Under the pieces are notes generated by a model. It made no database searches. It was not told where the DNA came from and saw only the letters and a list, made by a program, of their open reading frames with translations. Of a stretch of DNA of 64,000 bases, positions 12,779-24,612 are shown one piece after another; the first letter of the stretch is position 1; each line of letters begins with the position of its first letter. The position numbers were made by a program, and so were the translations under genes. Source of the stretch: Topomyia yanbarensis (lineage: Eukaryota; Arthropoda; Insecta; Diptera; Culicidae); assembly GCF_030247195.1 (NCBI RefSeq), contig NC_080670.1, positions 39,107,524 through 39,171,523 of the forward strand, given 5' to 3'.

Positions 12779-14642
12779 CAGTGGCGTAGCCAGGGGGGGT
12801 TTTGGGGGTTAAAACCCCCCCCCCCCCCCCCAAACCAAAATTAATTGGATTGAAAAAAAAATTGATGCTGACGAATTTAATTTAATATTCCATAAAATAT
12901 TTTTGGAAAAATATTCTCTGATCACTACATTGAGAACTGTGTTTAAAGCGTCATGAGAACTTTTGGAAAATTATGGGAAGGGGATCTTGTAACTTATCTC
13001 TTAGCCAAAATCCCATAGTTGTCAAATTACTTCAATGTAAAATAAAATAACTGTCTGAATTATTATGAGCTCATTTTTGGAAAGATGCTTCAAAATATGG
13101 ATTAGAGACAATTTTTCGAATGGGACTCTAAATTTGAATAGGTTGATTGCATATAAAACATAAGCTTGTTTACCGAAAACTTACATACATTTCAACAATT
13201 GCTGAAAATGTATTTTTTTAGATTGTGTAGAGTTTAGACAACAATTCAATATGGTTAACAACAAGAATAACATTTCAGAAACTAGTTGAAAGCTGATGTA
13301 ATTTTGTCTCTAGCAGGTCAGGATCGGTTTTATGAGCATTGGATTTTTGTTGTATTTTAAACTATATGAATAGCCTCTTAGCAGGATGCAATGAATGGCG
13401 TACTAAAATTTTGTGTGGTACGTACTAGTACTGCAAGTTGTGAGGTTGACTAATAAAGAAAAGTAAAATTAATGCTCGATAAATTTTTAACGGTCACGAT
13501 AACATTCATTCGAAACTGCCAAATTTCGATGTTAAGTAACATTGAAGAATTTCAAAACGTAAAACTGTTCATCTGCTGATAGAATAATTTTGACGGTTAA
13601 TCCTCCTAGAAGTAATTATAGACAAGAATTACTCTTCAACCAAATTTGGGTCGAGACTTAATGTCTCTAGCAAAGTTTTCGAAAGTGCTATTTCAAACAA
13701 CTTTGTCAAAGACATAAATATCCCACATATTCAGAGTATCAAAATATAGTAGTAGAAAACCTTTACAACAAGCTATTCTGAAATTACTGTATTTGATAAA
13801 TCTCTTCTGCGGTAATTAAATAATAAATTCACATTGCGTTCAAGGTGTCTTTGAAGCTTATAAAAAAATAAGGGAACTGGATATAAAACAAATAATTCCC
13901 AGATATTAAAAGGACTCAAAAACACAAAGAGTGATTCCATTTTCAGGAGCTAGCATCAATTCGGCGCAAGCTTAGTCCGCCCACCAAGTTAGTGTCGGAT
14001 TCTGATGAGATGAAGTCGAAACGCAAGTTTCAGTTCCATCCATCCATAATTTAGTTATAGGTTTTGTGTTCTCAACTCGCAATGATTGTTTCAAACAATT
14101 TTATCCGTAGCGCAGAAAAAAAATAGTTTTCACCTAAATTTTTCTTCACTAAGAAGAAATATAGCAAAATTGTTTGAAATGACATTATCAAAAACTTTGC
14201 TGAAGGCACCATGTCTCTTAATATTTTTGAAAAATTAATTCACCATAATTACCTCTATGAGAGTTAATCACTAAAATTTCTATATCAAAGCAGGCGCTGT
14301 TTTATGTTGATAACTTCCCGAAATTGTCAAACCTTCAAAGTCAAGGATTATTATATTAGGTGATCTTGAACGTTGAAATTTTTTTAGATCATTTATCCCA
14401 CTTTAAAAGTTCGCAATTTTTGACTTCATTGACATATTATACAAGAAAATAATCTATAGAGGTTTGAAAACTGTTCCATGTTGATCCTTCTTGTTTGTAG
14501 ACTGGAATGACATCTGTTAGACTACTTATGTTTTTGAGTTTTCAATAATTTATCAAACTCATATTAAATTTTAGCATTTTTTCAAAAAATTTGCGATTTT
14601 CATCAAAACCCCCTCCAAACCAAATTTCTGGCTACGCCACTG
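12779..14642. mobile_element. hAT-like non-autonomous element with 8-bp target duplication
   Basis: Termini are CAGTGGCGTAGCCAG at the left and its exact complement at the right. The 8-bp sequence CTAAGTAT lies directly outside both ends (12771-12778 and 14643-14650). The first 60 bases contain a long run of C after a G-rich stretch, and the right end has the CCCCCTCC counterpart. No transposase ORF survives, so it must have been mobilised in trans. Internal pieces resemble parts of the 31-36 kb element, for example the CAGGTCAGGATCGGTTTTAT block at about 13315. The 8-bp duplication and CA..TG ends favour hAT. Confidence 0.88.
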
Positions 14643-14973
14643 CTAAGTATTGAAATTGCCTTTAAATCGCATTCGCAAATTGCATTTGTTTCGAGGGGCA
14701 ATTAGCACAGGCGAGTTGAGTCAAACGTCAAACCTGACCATTTTCGTCCGCATTTTTTTTGACAGGGTATTGATATTACAGAAGGTGCCTAATATCCTCA
14801 GCTGCGTATGTAGTGGTAATATGCATCAAAATAGTATTCACAACTCATTGCATGTATCCTGTTACTTATTGCTTGTAACGGACAGTTTTATTAAGTAGTA
14901 CATACATACACACCAAAATTTCGGGATGAAAACTCAGCAATTTAATTTCAACCATTTGACAGATACTTTTTGC

Positions 14974-17193
14974 CAGAGGTGGGTAAGAAAACCAACCGGT
15001 ACGTACATACACTGGTATTGTTCTCAAAATCTCAACACGTGTAAACGAGTGATGCACATCGTATTCGGTTTGGATTTCGTTCACACGGTAAACGAAAGAA
15101 AAACCTCCACCGACTCTCAGTTTATAAAACCAAACCGAGCCACTCAGCACCGTTTACATGTGTGTACGAATTGAAAACTTGTGTTGATGTATTCTCAGCA
15201 GCGGTTTCGGTTTGGCTTTAGAAAACCGAGCCTGGTTTTTTTCTGTACACGGTGCTTCGGTTGAAAGAAGAAGCAGTAAATTCGTCTGCAGTGCTGCCGA
15301 ATAGACAACTGAATTGAGTTCAATTAGTTGTTGAGAGTCAATGGGGTAATATCGAAATGGCTGGTTCTGAGTAGTTGTTAAAAGTTCAACAATTGTTTAA
15401 ATTGAAATTAAAGAAAACAATGAAATCAGCGATGTCAATAAAATAACAAAAACAATAAAATCAATTAAATTAATGAAATCAATAAAATTAATTAAATCAA
15501 TTAAACATGACTTGAATTACTTGAAACTTCACATTAACACTCAATCCATTCAAAGTGGCCTGTATTTATATCGCCAATAGTCGTATCAATGAGATTTAAT
15601 CCACTTCTGGTTGCGCTGGTTACGCGATTCTCGAACAATCTCGAGCACACTCGCATTTTGTGTACATATATTATTATTATTACTGCTACGGCGCATCGTA
15701 TTGATACATCTATCCTTTCACAGAGGCAATTGCGTGTATGTGTGTGTGTTATTTACATATGGTAAGCAACTCAGACACAAGTGGGGGGAAACTCACGATT
15801 AGGTTTGTATTTACTGAGTGCTGGTAGTATGTATTTCTGTTATTTTTGCTGTTACTGTACATCGTTTTGAAACATCTCGAAGGGTCGCGAACATTCGAGT
15901 TTAGAGAAAACTACCACTAAATTATTCAATTACAAAAAAAAAAAACAATTCATTGAGAACAGCAACCAACTAACGAATAGCAAAAACACTTTCATTTTAT
16001 AGACCGCCATTAAAAACTAAGTTTCTTTAAGGAATAAATATTTCCGGCGATACCAGTCGATGTGTGTATGTAAATCTACTGCAGAACAATTAAATTTTTT
16101 AAAAATGTTGCGCAATAATTTGAATTAAAAAAATGCTCACATTGTGTCCAATCACGAAGTTGTCTGTCTAATTACAACAAAACATGTAAAACGACCTTCA
16201 ATCATTAATGTGGATATTGGTCCACAATGTAACCATGCTAGTTGTTAAATCATCATGAATAGGCCGCCATTTTGAATTTCTTATTTACGACGCAATTCAA
16301 GTTTCTTTTCTTTGGAAATATATGCCTATTTAAATATGCATGCTTTTAAATGCTAAATCGTCGTGAAAATAACACCATATTGGGATGCAAAATGACGACG
16401 AATAACAATTTTTAATCTCTACCCAACTTTTCGATATCAAAAATACCCTTGTTTCATGATATTTTTTACCTTTAAAACGTTATTGAATACCAGTAGTATT
16501 GAATATAGCTCGCCATTTCAGATTTTAAATGACGACAGGCATCAATTTGCGATATTTTGACATATTTCTTATATTTAAAATGTCCATGTCGCGTGATTCT
16601 AGATGACAGAATATCTTGAATATACCGTCATTTTAAATTTTTATCTGCTATCATAGGTATAAAAATAGCGAAGGCTATTAAATTTCCTTTTACTTTCGAT
16701 TTTTGAGTTGTTTCCCATACCAAACATACCCATATTGCAAACTTCCTGATGATAAATCATTATGAAAATGTCGCAATACTGAGTTAAGGAAGGCCATTCA
16801 TGACCACGATCATAATGTATTTGAACAGAAATATGTCTGAAGACATTTTTTCAATTACCGAAAAGATACCTTATATTATAAAGAAATTTGTTTAGAATTC
16901 TTAATAAAAATACTAGCAGCATTAGCACAGCCGATAAACATCAACCCGAATACACAACCGCAACACAACCGAAGTTTGGTTTCGTTATTCTCGTGTTTCC
17001 TTCCCATACTCGTGCACCGGTAAACGAAAATCAAAACCCAACCGCGGTGCTGTGTAAACGAAACTCGGTTTGGTTTTCGTGTCTCGTATAAACACAACCA
17101 GCGATAAGACCGCACACAATGTAAAGGAAACATAAACATTTGTGAAAATTTGGTTTATCGTACCGGTACTCAACCGGTATTTTCCCACCTCTG
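14974..17193. mobile_element. hAT-like non-autonomous element nested in the MITE
   Basis: Ends are CAGAGGTGGG and CCCACCTCTG. The exact 8-bp sequence CTTTTTGC lies outside both (14966-14973 and 17194-17201), and removing the element plus one copy rejoins the host MITE. The subterminal 200 bp on each side are rich in motifs such as AACCGAG, CGGTTTGG and GTTTACAC, present in both orientations, which is typical of hAT transposase binding regions. The 2.2-kb interior is AT-rich with no recognisable transposase. Confidence 0.88.
15415..15512 (+). repeat. AT-rich simple repeat (AATCAATTAA type)
   Basis: Degenerate iteration of ATAAAATCAATTAAATTAAT-like units inside the hAT-like element. Confidence 0.7.
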
Positions 17194-17644
17194 CTTTTTG
17201 CTGAAAATTCAGCAATTGGCTTGTCAAAATGACAGCACAGTGACCGAAGTTTCAGTAATCTGTGCTGGATTACTGAAACGTTGGTGATTGTGCTGTCAAT
17301 TTGACAATTGAATTGCAAAACTTTCAGCAAAAAGAATCTGTCAAATGGTTCAAATTAAATTGCTAAGTTTTCAGCACTTTCATTTGCTGAGTTTTCATCC
17401 CAAAATGTTGGTGTGTAGGATAATAAAAAGCTGGAAAAACAATCGTCAACATGCTAGAAGAAAGTTTGTTCGTTTTAGCATACCTGGTACAACGTCCATA
17501 CACCTTGGTTTTGCGTACTGCTGTGTTATCGACGAAGACTACCATGCAAACCTTTATACAGATGCCGCTAGTGTAACAACGCATTTTAATTCAAACAGTT
17601 AGGACAACATCTGACGCATTTATTGTTCCATGTGGCACGTCGGT

Positions 17645-18300
17645 TCGTCGGTGGTTGAAGTTCCGATGAGAGATTTCCGACAACAGAATTCCGTCGTCGG
17701 AATTCCGATGAGAGATTTCCGACAGCAGAATTCCGTCGTCGGAATCCCGACGTAGAAAATCCGACGTCGAAATTCCGACGTCCACTTTTCGACGTCGAAA
17801 TTCCGACGTTGAAATTCCGATGAGAGATTTCCGACAACATAACAACAGAGTTCCGACGTTTAAATTCCGACGTCGAAGTTCCGACGTAAAAATTCCAACG
17901 TCGAAAATCCGACGTCGAAATTCCGACGTCGACATTCCGTCGAAATTCCGACGTTGAAATTCCGATGAGAGATTTCCGGCAACAGAATTCCGTCGTTGGA
18001 ATTACGACATCGAAATTCCGATGAGAGATTTCCGACAACAAAATTCCGACGCCGAAATTCCGTTGAGAGATTTCCGACAACAGAATTCCATTGTCGGAAT
18101 TCCAATGTCGAAATTGCGACGTTGAAATTCCGATGCCGTAATTCCGACATCGGAATCCCGAAGTCGACGTTTCGACGTTGAAATTCCGATAAGAGATTTC
18201 CGACAACAGAATTCCGTCGTCGGAATTCCGACGTCGAAATTCCGAATTTGGACATCTGAATTTGGGCGTCGGAATTTGGACGTCGGAATTTCGACGTCGG
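17645..18300. repeat. GACGTC-rich minisatellite
   Basis: About 650 bp made of short units built on AATTCCGACGTCGAAATT, which is self-complementary at its GACGTC centre. A second unit type, GAGAGATTTCCGACAACAG or a close variant, appears about seven times (near 17667, 17709, 17821, 17966, 18020, 18063 and 18190), giving an irregular higher-order pattern. Because the units lack stops in several frames, long ORFs of up to 206 codons arise on the minus strand encoding Arg/Asn/Phe/Ser-rich repeats. These are by-products of the repeat; there is no supported start or flanking gene. Confidence 0.9.
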
Positions 18301-18349
18301 CTATATTCTTATATATAGTAGTTATATAAGAGAAAAAACAAATTAAAAC

Positions 18350-18500
18350 TCAATTGAAAAGTCGATATGTCGGTGAACAAAATTCAATTCACCCGGCGCA
18401 CTATTTTGGGATTGGTTTGCTTAGCACTAAATTTATAAATTTGATCTCTGATAAAAATGGCCATCACAACACGGAAAAAAGTGTTTCCAACCATTTTGCT
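18350..18500 (+). repeat. Interspersed repeat shared with 21400-21545
   Basis: Both copies run from AAAAGTCGATATG through a GGTTTG or GGTTCG block to ACACGGAAAAAAGTGTTTCC or CGGAAAAAGTGTTTCACAA. Diverged. Confidence 0.6.
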
Positions 18501-18586
18501 GACAAATCAGATAGTTCGGCCTCGAAAATGTTTCATTCCACCCCTTCAACGCAGTACGAAAATCGTGGTTCGAATTGCTTATTGAG

Positions 18587-18843
18587 CATTGCAAGATGAC
18601 GTCATATGAGCAAAAATGCTCGAAAAAATGACAGTTCAGCGAGCTTGTTTACATGGTGTTAGAATTCGAACTAAGTTTCTTGTACTTGTACTTGGGTGGA
18701 ATCAAAAATTTTCTAAGTCCATGTAAACAAAAGTGAGGTTATAAATTTTCATGCAATGCTCTATTAATTCTAACACTTTGTAAACAAGTTTGCTGACCTG
18801 TCATTATTTCGAACTTTTTTTCCGATGACGGTATCTTGCAATG
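18587..18843. mobile_element. MITE with CATTGCAAGATGAC termini
   Basis: The left end CATTGCAAGATGACGTCAT pairs with the right end GACGGTATCTTGCAATG; about 255 bp. A central TTCTAAGTCCATGTAAACA block is shared with the 24.2-24.6 kb foldback elements. No clear target duplication. Confidence 0.7.
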
Positions 18844-18990
18844 TTTCACAACGGAGACTCCGTTTAGGATCAATTTGCTGTTAAAATACGTTGGGTAATT
18901 GACATTAATGTTTGTTTTGCAGCATTTTTAGAACATTTTAAGAGTTTTAATCTAGTTTTAATTTTTGATTGGTCGCTTTTTTTTTAAATT

Positions 18991-19090
18991 GCCCAACAAA
19001 CAACGAAAGCTGAACAAGCCTTTATTAAGAGGGAACAAGCTGTCCAAGAACTGGACAAGCCATTATTCAGCATAATTGTTTGTTGGGTGT
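18991..19090. mobile_element. Short MITE with CCCAACAAACAA ends
   Basis: GCCCAACAAACAACGAAAGC at the left and ATAATTGTTTGTTGGGTG at the right form an inverted repeat around about 70 bp. Inner AACAAGCC and GACAAGCC blocks repeat in direct orientation. Confidence 0.7.
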
Positions 19091-21775
19091 ACTCTTTAAT
19101 TTCAGAAATTATAGTAATAAGTACGATTAAAGTTTTTTTGATCCAAGTAGTTGTGATACCCGCCGAAGTGTGACTTCATTTGGACTGTAAACGATTGTAG
19201 TAAATTTTTTTCTGCGAGTTAGAACGTGTTTTAAAACAATTTGTGTTTAATTGTGGTAGTGTAGTATGAGCTGTTAAATCTCTTCGGCGCCATTTCGAAA
19301 CTCTGCTCTACAACCCATCGCTGTTGAATCACGCGAATTATTTTCGTTGCAAAACATGCATCCAACCCGATTGTGCGCTCACAAAACAAACCCGATCACG
19401 AAGATGAGTAAAGTTACCACCACATATTCAAACCTATAGTATTTTAGAAGCACGGAAAGACAAGGTTCAGTAATTTAGCAGTAAAGTTTTTCTGAAATTG
19501 TTGAAATAATATTCTAGCTATTTTCTGTTAAGCCGGTACAATAAAAGCAGCAATCCGAACGCTACTGGTAGGAGCTACTAGATCTTGTTAGAATTTATCA
19601 GAAAACAATGTTAACAAAAGTTTTTCTTCTGGCGGCCTCCGAGCAAAAACCACGATGACTCAGATAATGAACTAAAAATTAAGAAATTAAATACCAAAAA
19701 TAGTTACAAAATTGAACGACAAAAAATCTTTCTTATCTATTCTAAGATATATCTAAAATTAATAATTATCTCACTTAGTCCTGTCTAGTTTAGTCCAGTC
19801 TTATAATCTAGCCAATTTTTTGAAGGAGTAGAATTCAAACCAAGAGTGATTGTTTTCCACTTTTTTCCGTGCACCGTTATAGCACAGTATACTTTTTAAT
19901 CGACCCACTTCAGTCGTACGAACGTGCTTCCTCGACCGAAGTTCCCGCATCGGCACTGCCAGCTAGCAAATAGGTCTACCGCTTGTTTGCTCAGCTACTG
20001 CTATTTATTTGGTGCAATTATTTCGATTTCGCTATGTTTGTTTTGTACATTCAGACGTAATTTGATGGCCCGCGGGTGTCCAGGGGAACGGTTGAACAAT
20101 CAGCTGTTACCTGCCGTCGTTGGGTGGTGGAGGGTACTTAACAGAACGTGAACCGGGCTCGTTGAATATGTCATGATTTTTTCTTTTTTTTTTCATTCGT
20201 CAATGGAAATGCATTCGCAGTCACGCGAAAATTTCGGCAAATATATGCATACTACTGTTTATTGTGTTCCACGGCATGGGGGGAAGTGTTCGATTTCGTG
20301 TCCGATATACAGGTCTACCCCGAACATACTGAGCATTATTGCTTCAAAATCCATCATCTGGAGAGTTACACTAGAAAACACATTATCACCAATATCAATA
20401 TTCGGCAGAATCACGTCAAATTTGAATGAGATTTTTTCTTGCGGTATATTATCGTAACCGCCATTTTCTTCCAATGAATTATAAATCATACTGATTTCTT
20501 TAATATCGCACAAGACCAAACAACAGATTTTTGAGACGAACAAGAAAAAAATCCCCCAAAAGTATCACTCGAGTCCGTACCTGGACCGCCATTGCAAATG
20601 CAAATAGACCTGGTCAGTTGGCAAAGAATTGCAACAAGTATCCTAATGAAGTCGAAGGAGATAAAAAAACATTCCTAATTTTTTGATGCCAATGAAGCAA
20701 CAAAAAAAGCAAATTTTGGGGTTGGTTAAAATAATATTACCCCACATGTTGAAAGGATATCGGGAAATTCCGGACGTATTTACCCATTAATAACATACGA
20801 ATCAGCCGACTGGTGATCTCTTTTTTCGCAAATCTAGGGAAATCCAACTGGGTGTGAATGGTTACCAAATATTGTATTGAGCTACTTTCCACAACCAACT
20901 CCGCACCAGGCTACCTACTTTTACGGATGGGATAAAGCGGAGGGACAGAGAAAGGAAGTTGATTTTAACTGAAGTGCTGCTTAAGGTGCTCTAAACAAAT
21001 TGGTACCTGTTCCGTCACGACGCATCAAGTATTATTCTTTGGCAAAGGATGCATGAATGATGATGCTGGGAAATTCCAAAGTTTAATCCGATCTCGGTAG
21101 CTAAATATGAGTCGATTGTTCCTTGGTTGTTCTTATACCCTTGGAGTGCCGCAATAAAAGTATAATTGTTGGGTTTCGGGACGGCCAAAAAAGTTTAAGA
21201 ATGATTTGCTAGGAAAGGAGAAATATTATTTACGAGGGCGCCAAACATTTTGAAAAGGAAAAAAAAATAATTTGTAAGCGCAGTATATGACAGTTGAGGC
21301 GTTTTCAATGTTTTCCTTGCATAAGAACCTAACATTCAATTGGTTATTTATCTTATTATCTGTAAATAATTGAGAAATAAGTACCAATTTAAAATTACAT
21401 TAAAAAGTCGATATGAACGGTAACAAATTTCAATATACATGACATAATTCAAAACCATTCGTCGGGTTTTGGTTCGATTAAAGCTAAATCTTCAAAATCG
21501 AAATCTGACAAAAATGATATCACAATACGGAAAAAGTGTTTCACAATTTGGGTAATGGAATATTCATGTAAACTGGAATATTCATGTTTTTAAACTACTA
21601 TATGGTCACGCCTTCTCATATGAACGACCGAAAATAAAAGTCGCAAGGACAGAACATGCTTCGTATAACCCGCTTCAAATATATTAGAATATAAAAATCG
21701 GCTATATTTTTAAGTATAACAATCGGACTGTGACTTTCCTTGGTTTCATTTTTGGCTGTTCGCTTGCAATATTGA
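19091..21775. other. Intergenic DNA, no gene recognised
   Basis: AT-rich sequence with short ORFs only. A 94-codon minus ORF at 20259-20543 has no recognisable family. The second copy of the 18350 repeat lies at about 21400-21545. Confidence 0.5.
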
Positions 21776-21895
21776 CATGGATTTTAAAAAATTCCTTTGC
21801 GAATTTCTGCGAGCGAATCTAGTTGTCCACAATTTTTTTCTAAATCTATGGAGTACTACTGAACTTTTAAGAAAAGTGAGGTTGTCAAACTATTT
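21776..21895 (+). repeat. Partial copy of the GAGCGAATCTAG foldback family
   Basis: Contains GCGAGCGAATCTAGTTGTCC and AGAAAAGTGAGGTTG, which match the arms of 24228-24424. Confidence 0.6.
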
Positions 21896-22002
21896 AAGCA
21901 GAAATAGGGATTTCTGTAGACTGGGTTCGTTCGGAGCGCATCGCAAAGATTTTTTTTAAGTTTCTGTAAACAGACTTGTAAGCTCTTTAGCATGGATATT
22001 CT

Positions 22003-22194
22003 GGTTGCAGTTGAAAAATGGAAAATCCTACCAGTGACAATCGTATTTTCTCTGGTTCTAAACAATGGAATCACGTCGGAGGTAGTGCGCATTTTTCGTA
22101 TAACGATGCACTATATAATGCGCACTACTTTTGACGTCTAGAAGAAGAGCATAACGATTGTCGCTGGTTGGATTTGCCAGTTTTCAACTGTAAC
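22003..22194. mobile_element. Foldback MITE
   Basis: Left arm CAGTTGAAAAATGGAAAATC with CCAGTGACAATCGTA pairs with right arm ACGATTGTCGCTGGTTGG and CCAGTTTTCAACTG. The centre holds GTAGTGCGCATTT and AATGCGCACTAC, a second inverted pair. Confidence 0.8.
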
Positions 22195-22688
22195 GATAAT
22201 ATTTGAGTTCATTCGAGACTCCACGATGAAGTATTCCATTTATTTCTAAAAGTTGATGACACGAATGAACCCATGATCAGAGTTGCAAATATTCAAATTC
22301 ATTGAATGAAAATTGATCATATTCAGAGGCATTCGTTTTCAATATTCAGTGACGCAGCAGAAAACGCCAAACGAACGAACCGCCCATTCATCTATGCAGA
22401 TTTTCATTCATCTCCGATTATTACACGAAGCGAACGTGCAGCAACGAATCAAACGCATCAAAGTAGGTCCTGTTACAATGTGAGTGATGATAATTGTTGC
22501 TTTATATGCTTTACCGGTATTTGAAAACATTTGCCTAGATAATTAGTGAAATGAATATTATTGTACGATATTCAACTGAATGAATAACATGGATAAAAAT
22601 CTAATATGAATGAATGAATATTTTTTTCTATTCACCACGAGTCGCACCAGGTTCATTTTCAGCCGTCAAAAAAGAGCCTCGATTATTT

Positions 22689-22930
22689 TTAAAGCGCGAT
22701 TCAGACGATACATCAGCTTCCGTCAACGTCGACGGACGTCACCGTTCCGTCAGGATAAGTTAAATACGTTTCTTTTGCGCCCGTTCACACGTACCGTACG
22801 TCAAAACGTTCCGTGCCGTTGATGTTGTGTGTGAATGCCTCCATTTAACTGCATGTAACTTATCCTGACGGAACGGTGACGTTCCGTTGACGTTGACGGA
22901 AGCTGATGTATCGTCTGAGTCGTCCTTAAC
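22689..22930. mobile_element. Foldback MITE with 60-bp arms
   Basis: CAGACGATACATCAGCTTCC at 22702 is matched by GGAAGCTGATGTATCGTCTG ending at 22917. The arms continue inward for about 60 bp through CGTTCCGTCAGGATAAGTTA. TTAA-like bases sit near both ends. Confidence 0.85.
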
Positions 22931-23118
22931 GCTGCTCATGATGCATGGATAGTTAAAAGCTCACGTTTGACAATTCTCGGTGGGCCCGCATTGCTGGCTC
23001 GAATCAAAACTCGTCGAAATGTCAATTGACAATAGGTTCATCTGGAGTGTACATTTGTGTTTACATTTTGCTAGCGTTGCCGATTTTATTTTTATCCCAT
23101 GATAACTAGGAATAGCAC

Positions 23119-23175
23119 CCAGGCAAGCCCGTGTACAAGAGGAGGGTTTTGGGGGTTCAAACCCCTCCCATGAGA
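23119..23175 (+). repeat. Possible single hAT-like terminus
   Basis: CAGGCAAGCCCGTGTACAAG followed by GGGTTTTGGGGGTTCAAACC resembles the ends of hAT-type elements in this window, but no partner end was found. Confidence 0.3.
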
Positions 23176-23852
23176 GTTTTGAATTATTTTTGCAAATTTT
23201 TTAACTTCTTGATCAGGAATAAAAAATTTATACCGCGAGTCGTTTTGGCGCACAATGTCATTTCAGTTCGGTTGTTCTAGAAACTCTTTGAAGAAACCTT
23301 TCTAGGGTCATTCTAAGGGTGTCTGTAAAATTATGTATGTCAACTTGGTCGGTGTTGCTGGATTGGTTCACGTCTCGTCTAGTTTCAACAGTTACACATC
23401 AAAACGGTCAGTCAGCGAGCTAGCAACAGAAGATAAGGAAGAAAAATAACGAATGAACAACACGAACTCGGAGAATATCGGGATATCACTGTCTAGAAAA
23501 AATTAACTATATGTGATCTCTGCGCCGAGCGACTGAGAACTTAATTGATCACGAAAAAGGGCATCAATGTCAGGAGAAATTCCGCCGCTGAGATGCTCTC
23601 AGTACCAGCTAGTAGATATTTAGAAACGAGTTTCGGCAAGAAGGATAAGAAACCCTGCGAAGATAGTTGTAAAGAGATGTAAGTCGTTATGTTAGGCTTC
23701 TCTGGATCGGTTCGCGTGTCGGCAGGTGACGAGATTTGCAACTCACCTCAGCAGGACAGTTATGCCACGAATGTTGACCAGCAAACAAGAAAAAGCATCA
23801 GTAGAAAAATACATAAACAGTTAACACAAAAAATCCCTCCTGACGTATAACT
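23176..23852. other. No recognisable gene
   Basis: Moderate GC, short ORFs only, no clear repeats. Confidence 0.5.
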
Positions 23853-23948
23853 CTGGCTGGTTCTGACCCGTATGCCGTCTCCAGTGACTGATTCTAACTA
23901 GAATCGGTTGTGTCACTGGAGCCGGAACGCGAATTAGAACCAGCCAGC
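23853..23948. repeat. Short perfect-stem foldback element
   Basis: CTGGCTGGTTCTGACCCGTA at the left pairs with TTAGAACCAGCCAG at the right, and GTCTCCAGTGAC pairs with GTCACTGGAGCC closer in. About 96 bp in all. Confidence 0.75.
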
Positions 23949-24227
23949 ATTCCGGCTGAGCTCAACCTTCCGACAATCGCGCTAGTGCACTGAGTGCACG
24001 CTGCTCTGAAAATCTAGCGAAATCGTCTTAGGGCACTAGCGGCTACTCGTTCAATGGGCCATAAGCACGACTTCCGGATGGTTAACTGGGAAGTTTCGCA
24101 AAATTTAACCTGGGAAATAAAAAATTAAAAAATTTCTGGCTCCAGCACACCGTTTAACTCTAACGATTTCACCACCTGGGCGGCAGTTTGACGCTACGAA
24201 ATGGACTTTGTTTAGTTTCGACAAGTT

Positions 24228-24424
24228 TCTTGACAGTTCGCTTTTACTGTTTACATGGACTTAGAAAAAATTGTGGACGACTAGATTCGCTCGAAGCAAA
24301 TCGTAAAGTCCATGTAAACAGTACAAGCGTTACCGTAAAATTCTTTGCGATTTGCTTCGAGCGAATCTAGTCGTCCACAAAATTTTTCTAAGTCTATGTA
24401 AACAGTACTAGTGAACTGTCAAGA
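24228..24424. mobile_element. Foldback MITE, GAGCGAATCTAG family
   Basis: Left arm (CTTGACAGTTCGCTTTTACT through GGACGACTAGATTCGCTCGA) is matched in reverse by the right arm (GCTTCGAGCGAATCTAGTCG through CTAGTGAACTGTCAAG). The arms are about 85 bp around a 30-bp centre. Diverged relatives lie at 18.7 kb, 21.8 kb and 24.5 kb. Confidence 0.85.
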
Positions 24425-24470
24425 AAAATGAGGTTAAGTAAGTAAAGGACCTAATTGATTATTGGCTAGT

Positions 24471-24612
24471 GTTCATTTAAGACAGTTTGCTAATACTGTT
24501 TCCATAGACTTAGAAACATTTTTGTGGTTTGTTGCGAGCGAATCAAATCATCCACGACATTTTTCCAAGCCTTTGTAAACAATACTGGTGAATAGTTAAA
24601 AAGTGAGGTTAA
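24471..24612. repeat. Diverged second copy of the GAGCGAATCTAG foldback
   Basis: Shares the ACTGTTTCCATAGACTTAGA, GCGAGCGAATCAAATCATCC and GTTAAAAAGTGAGGTTA blocks with the neighbour at 24228-24424, but the arms no longer pair well. Confidence 0.6.

Larger units (their letters stand above)
14909..17415. mobile_element. TA-flanked MITE interrupted by a hAT-like insertion
   Basis: The outer arms begin CACACCAAAATTTCGGGATG at the left and end with the complement of CACACCAACATTTTGGGATG at the right. TA lies outside both ends (14907-14908 and 17416-17417). Without the inner insertion the element would be about 280 bp and largely palindromic, with CTCAGCAA and TCAGCAAATG blocks repeated in both arms. 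No coding capacity. Confidence 0.8.

Noticed and set aside
17586..18255. Long minus-strand ORFs (206, 131 and 114 codons) with Arg/Asn/Phe/Ser repeats
   Set aside because: They lie wholly in the minisatellite, open in more than one frame, and have no gene context; they are produced by the repeat unit.
20259..20543. 94-codon minus ORF
   Set aside because: Compositionally plausible but no family or context; not supported as a gene.
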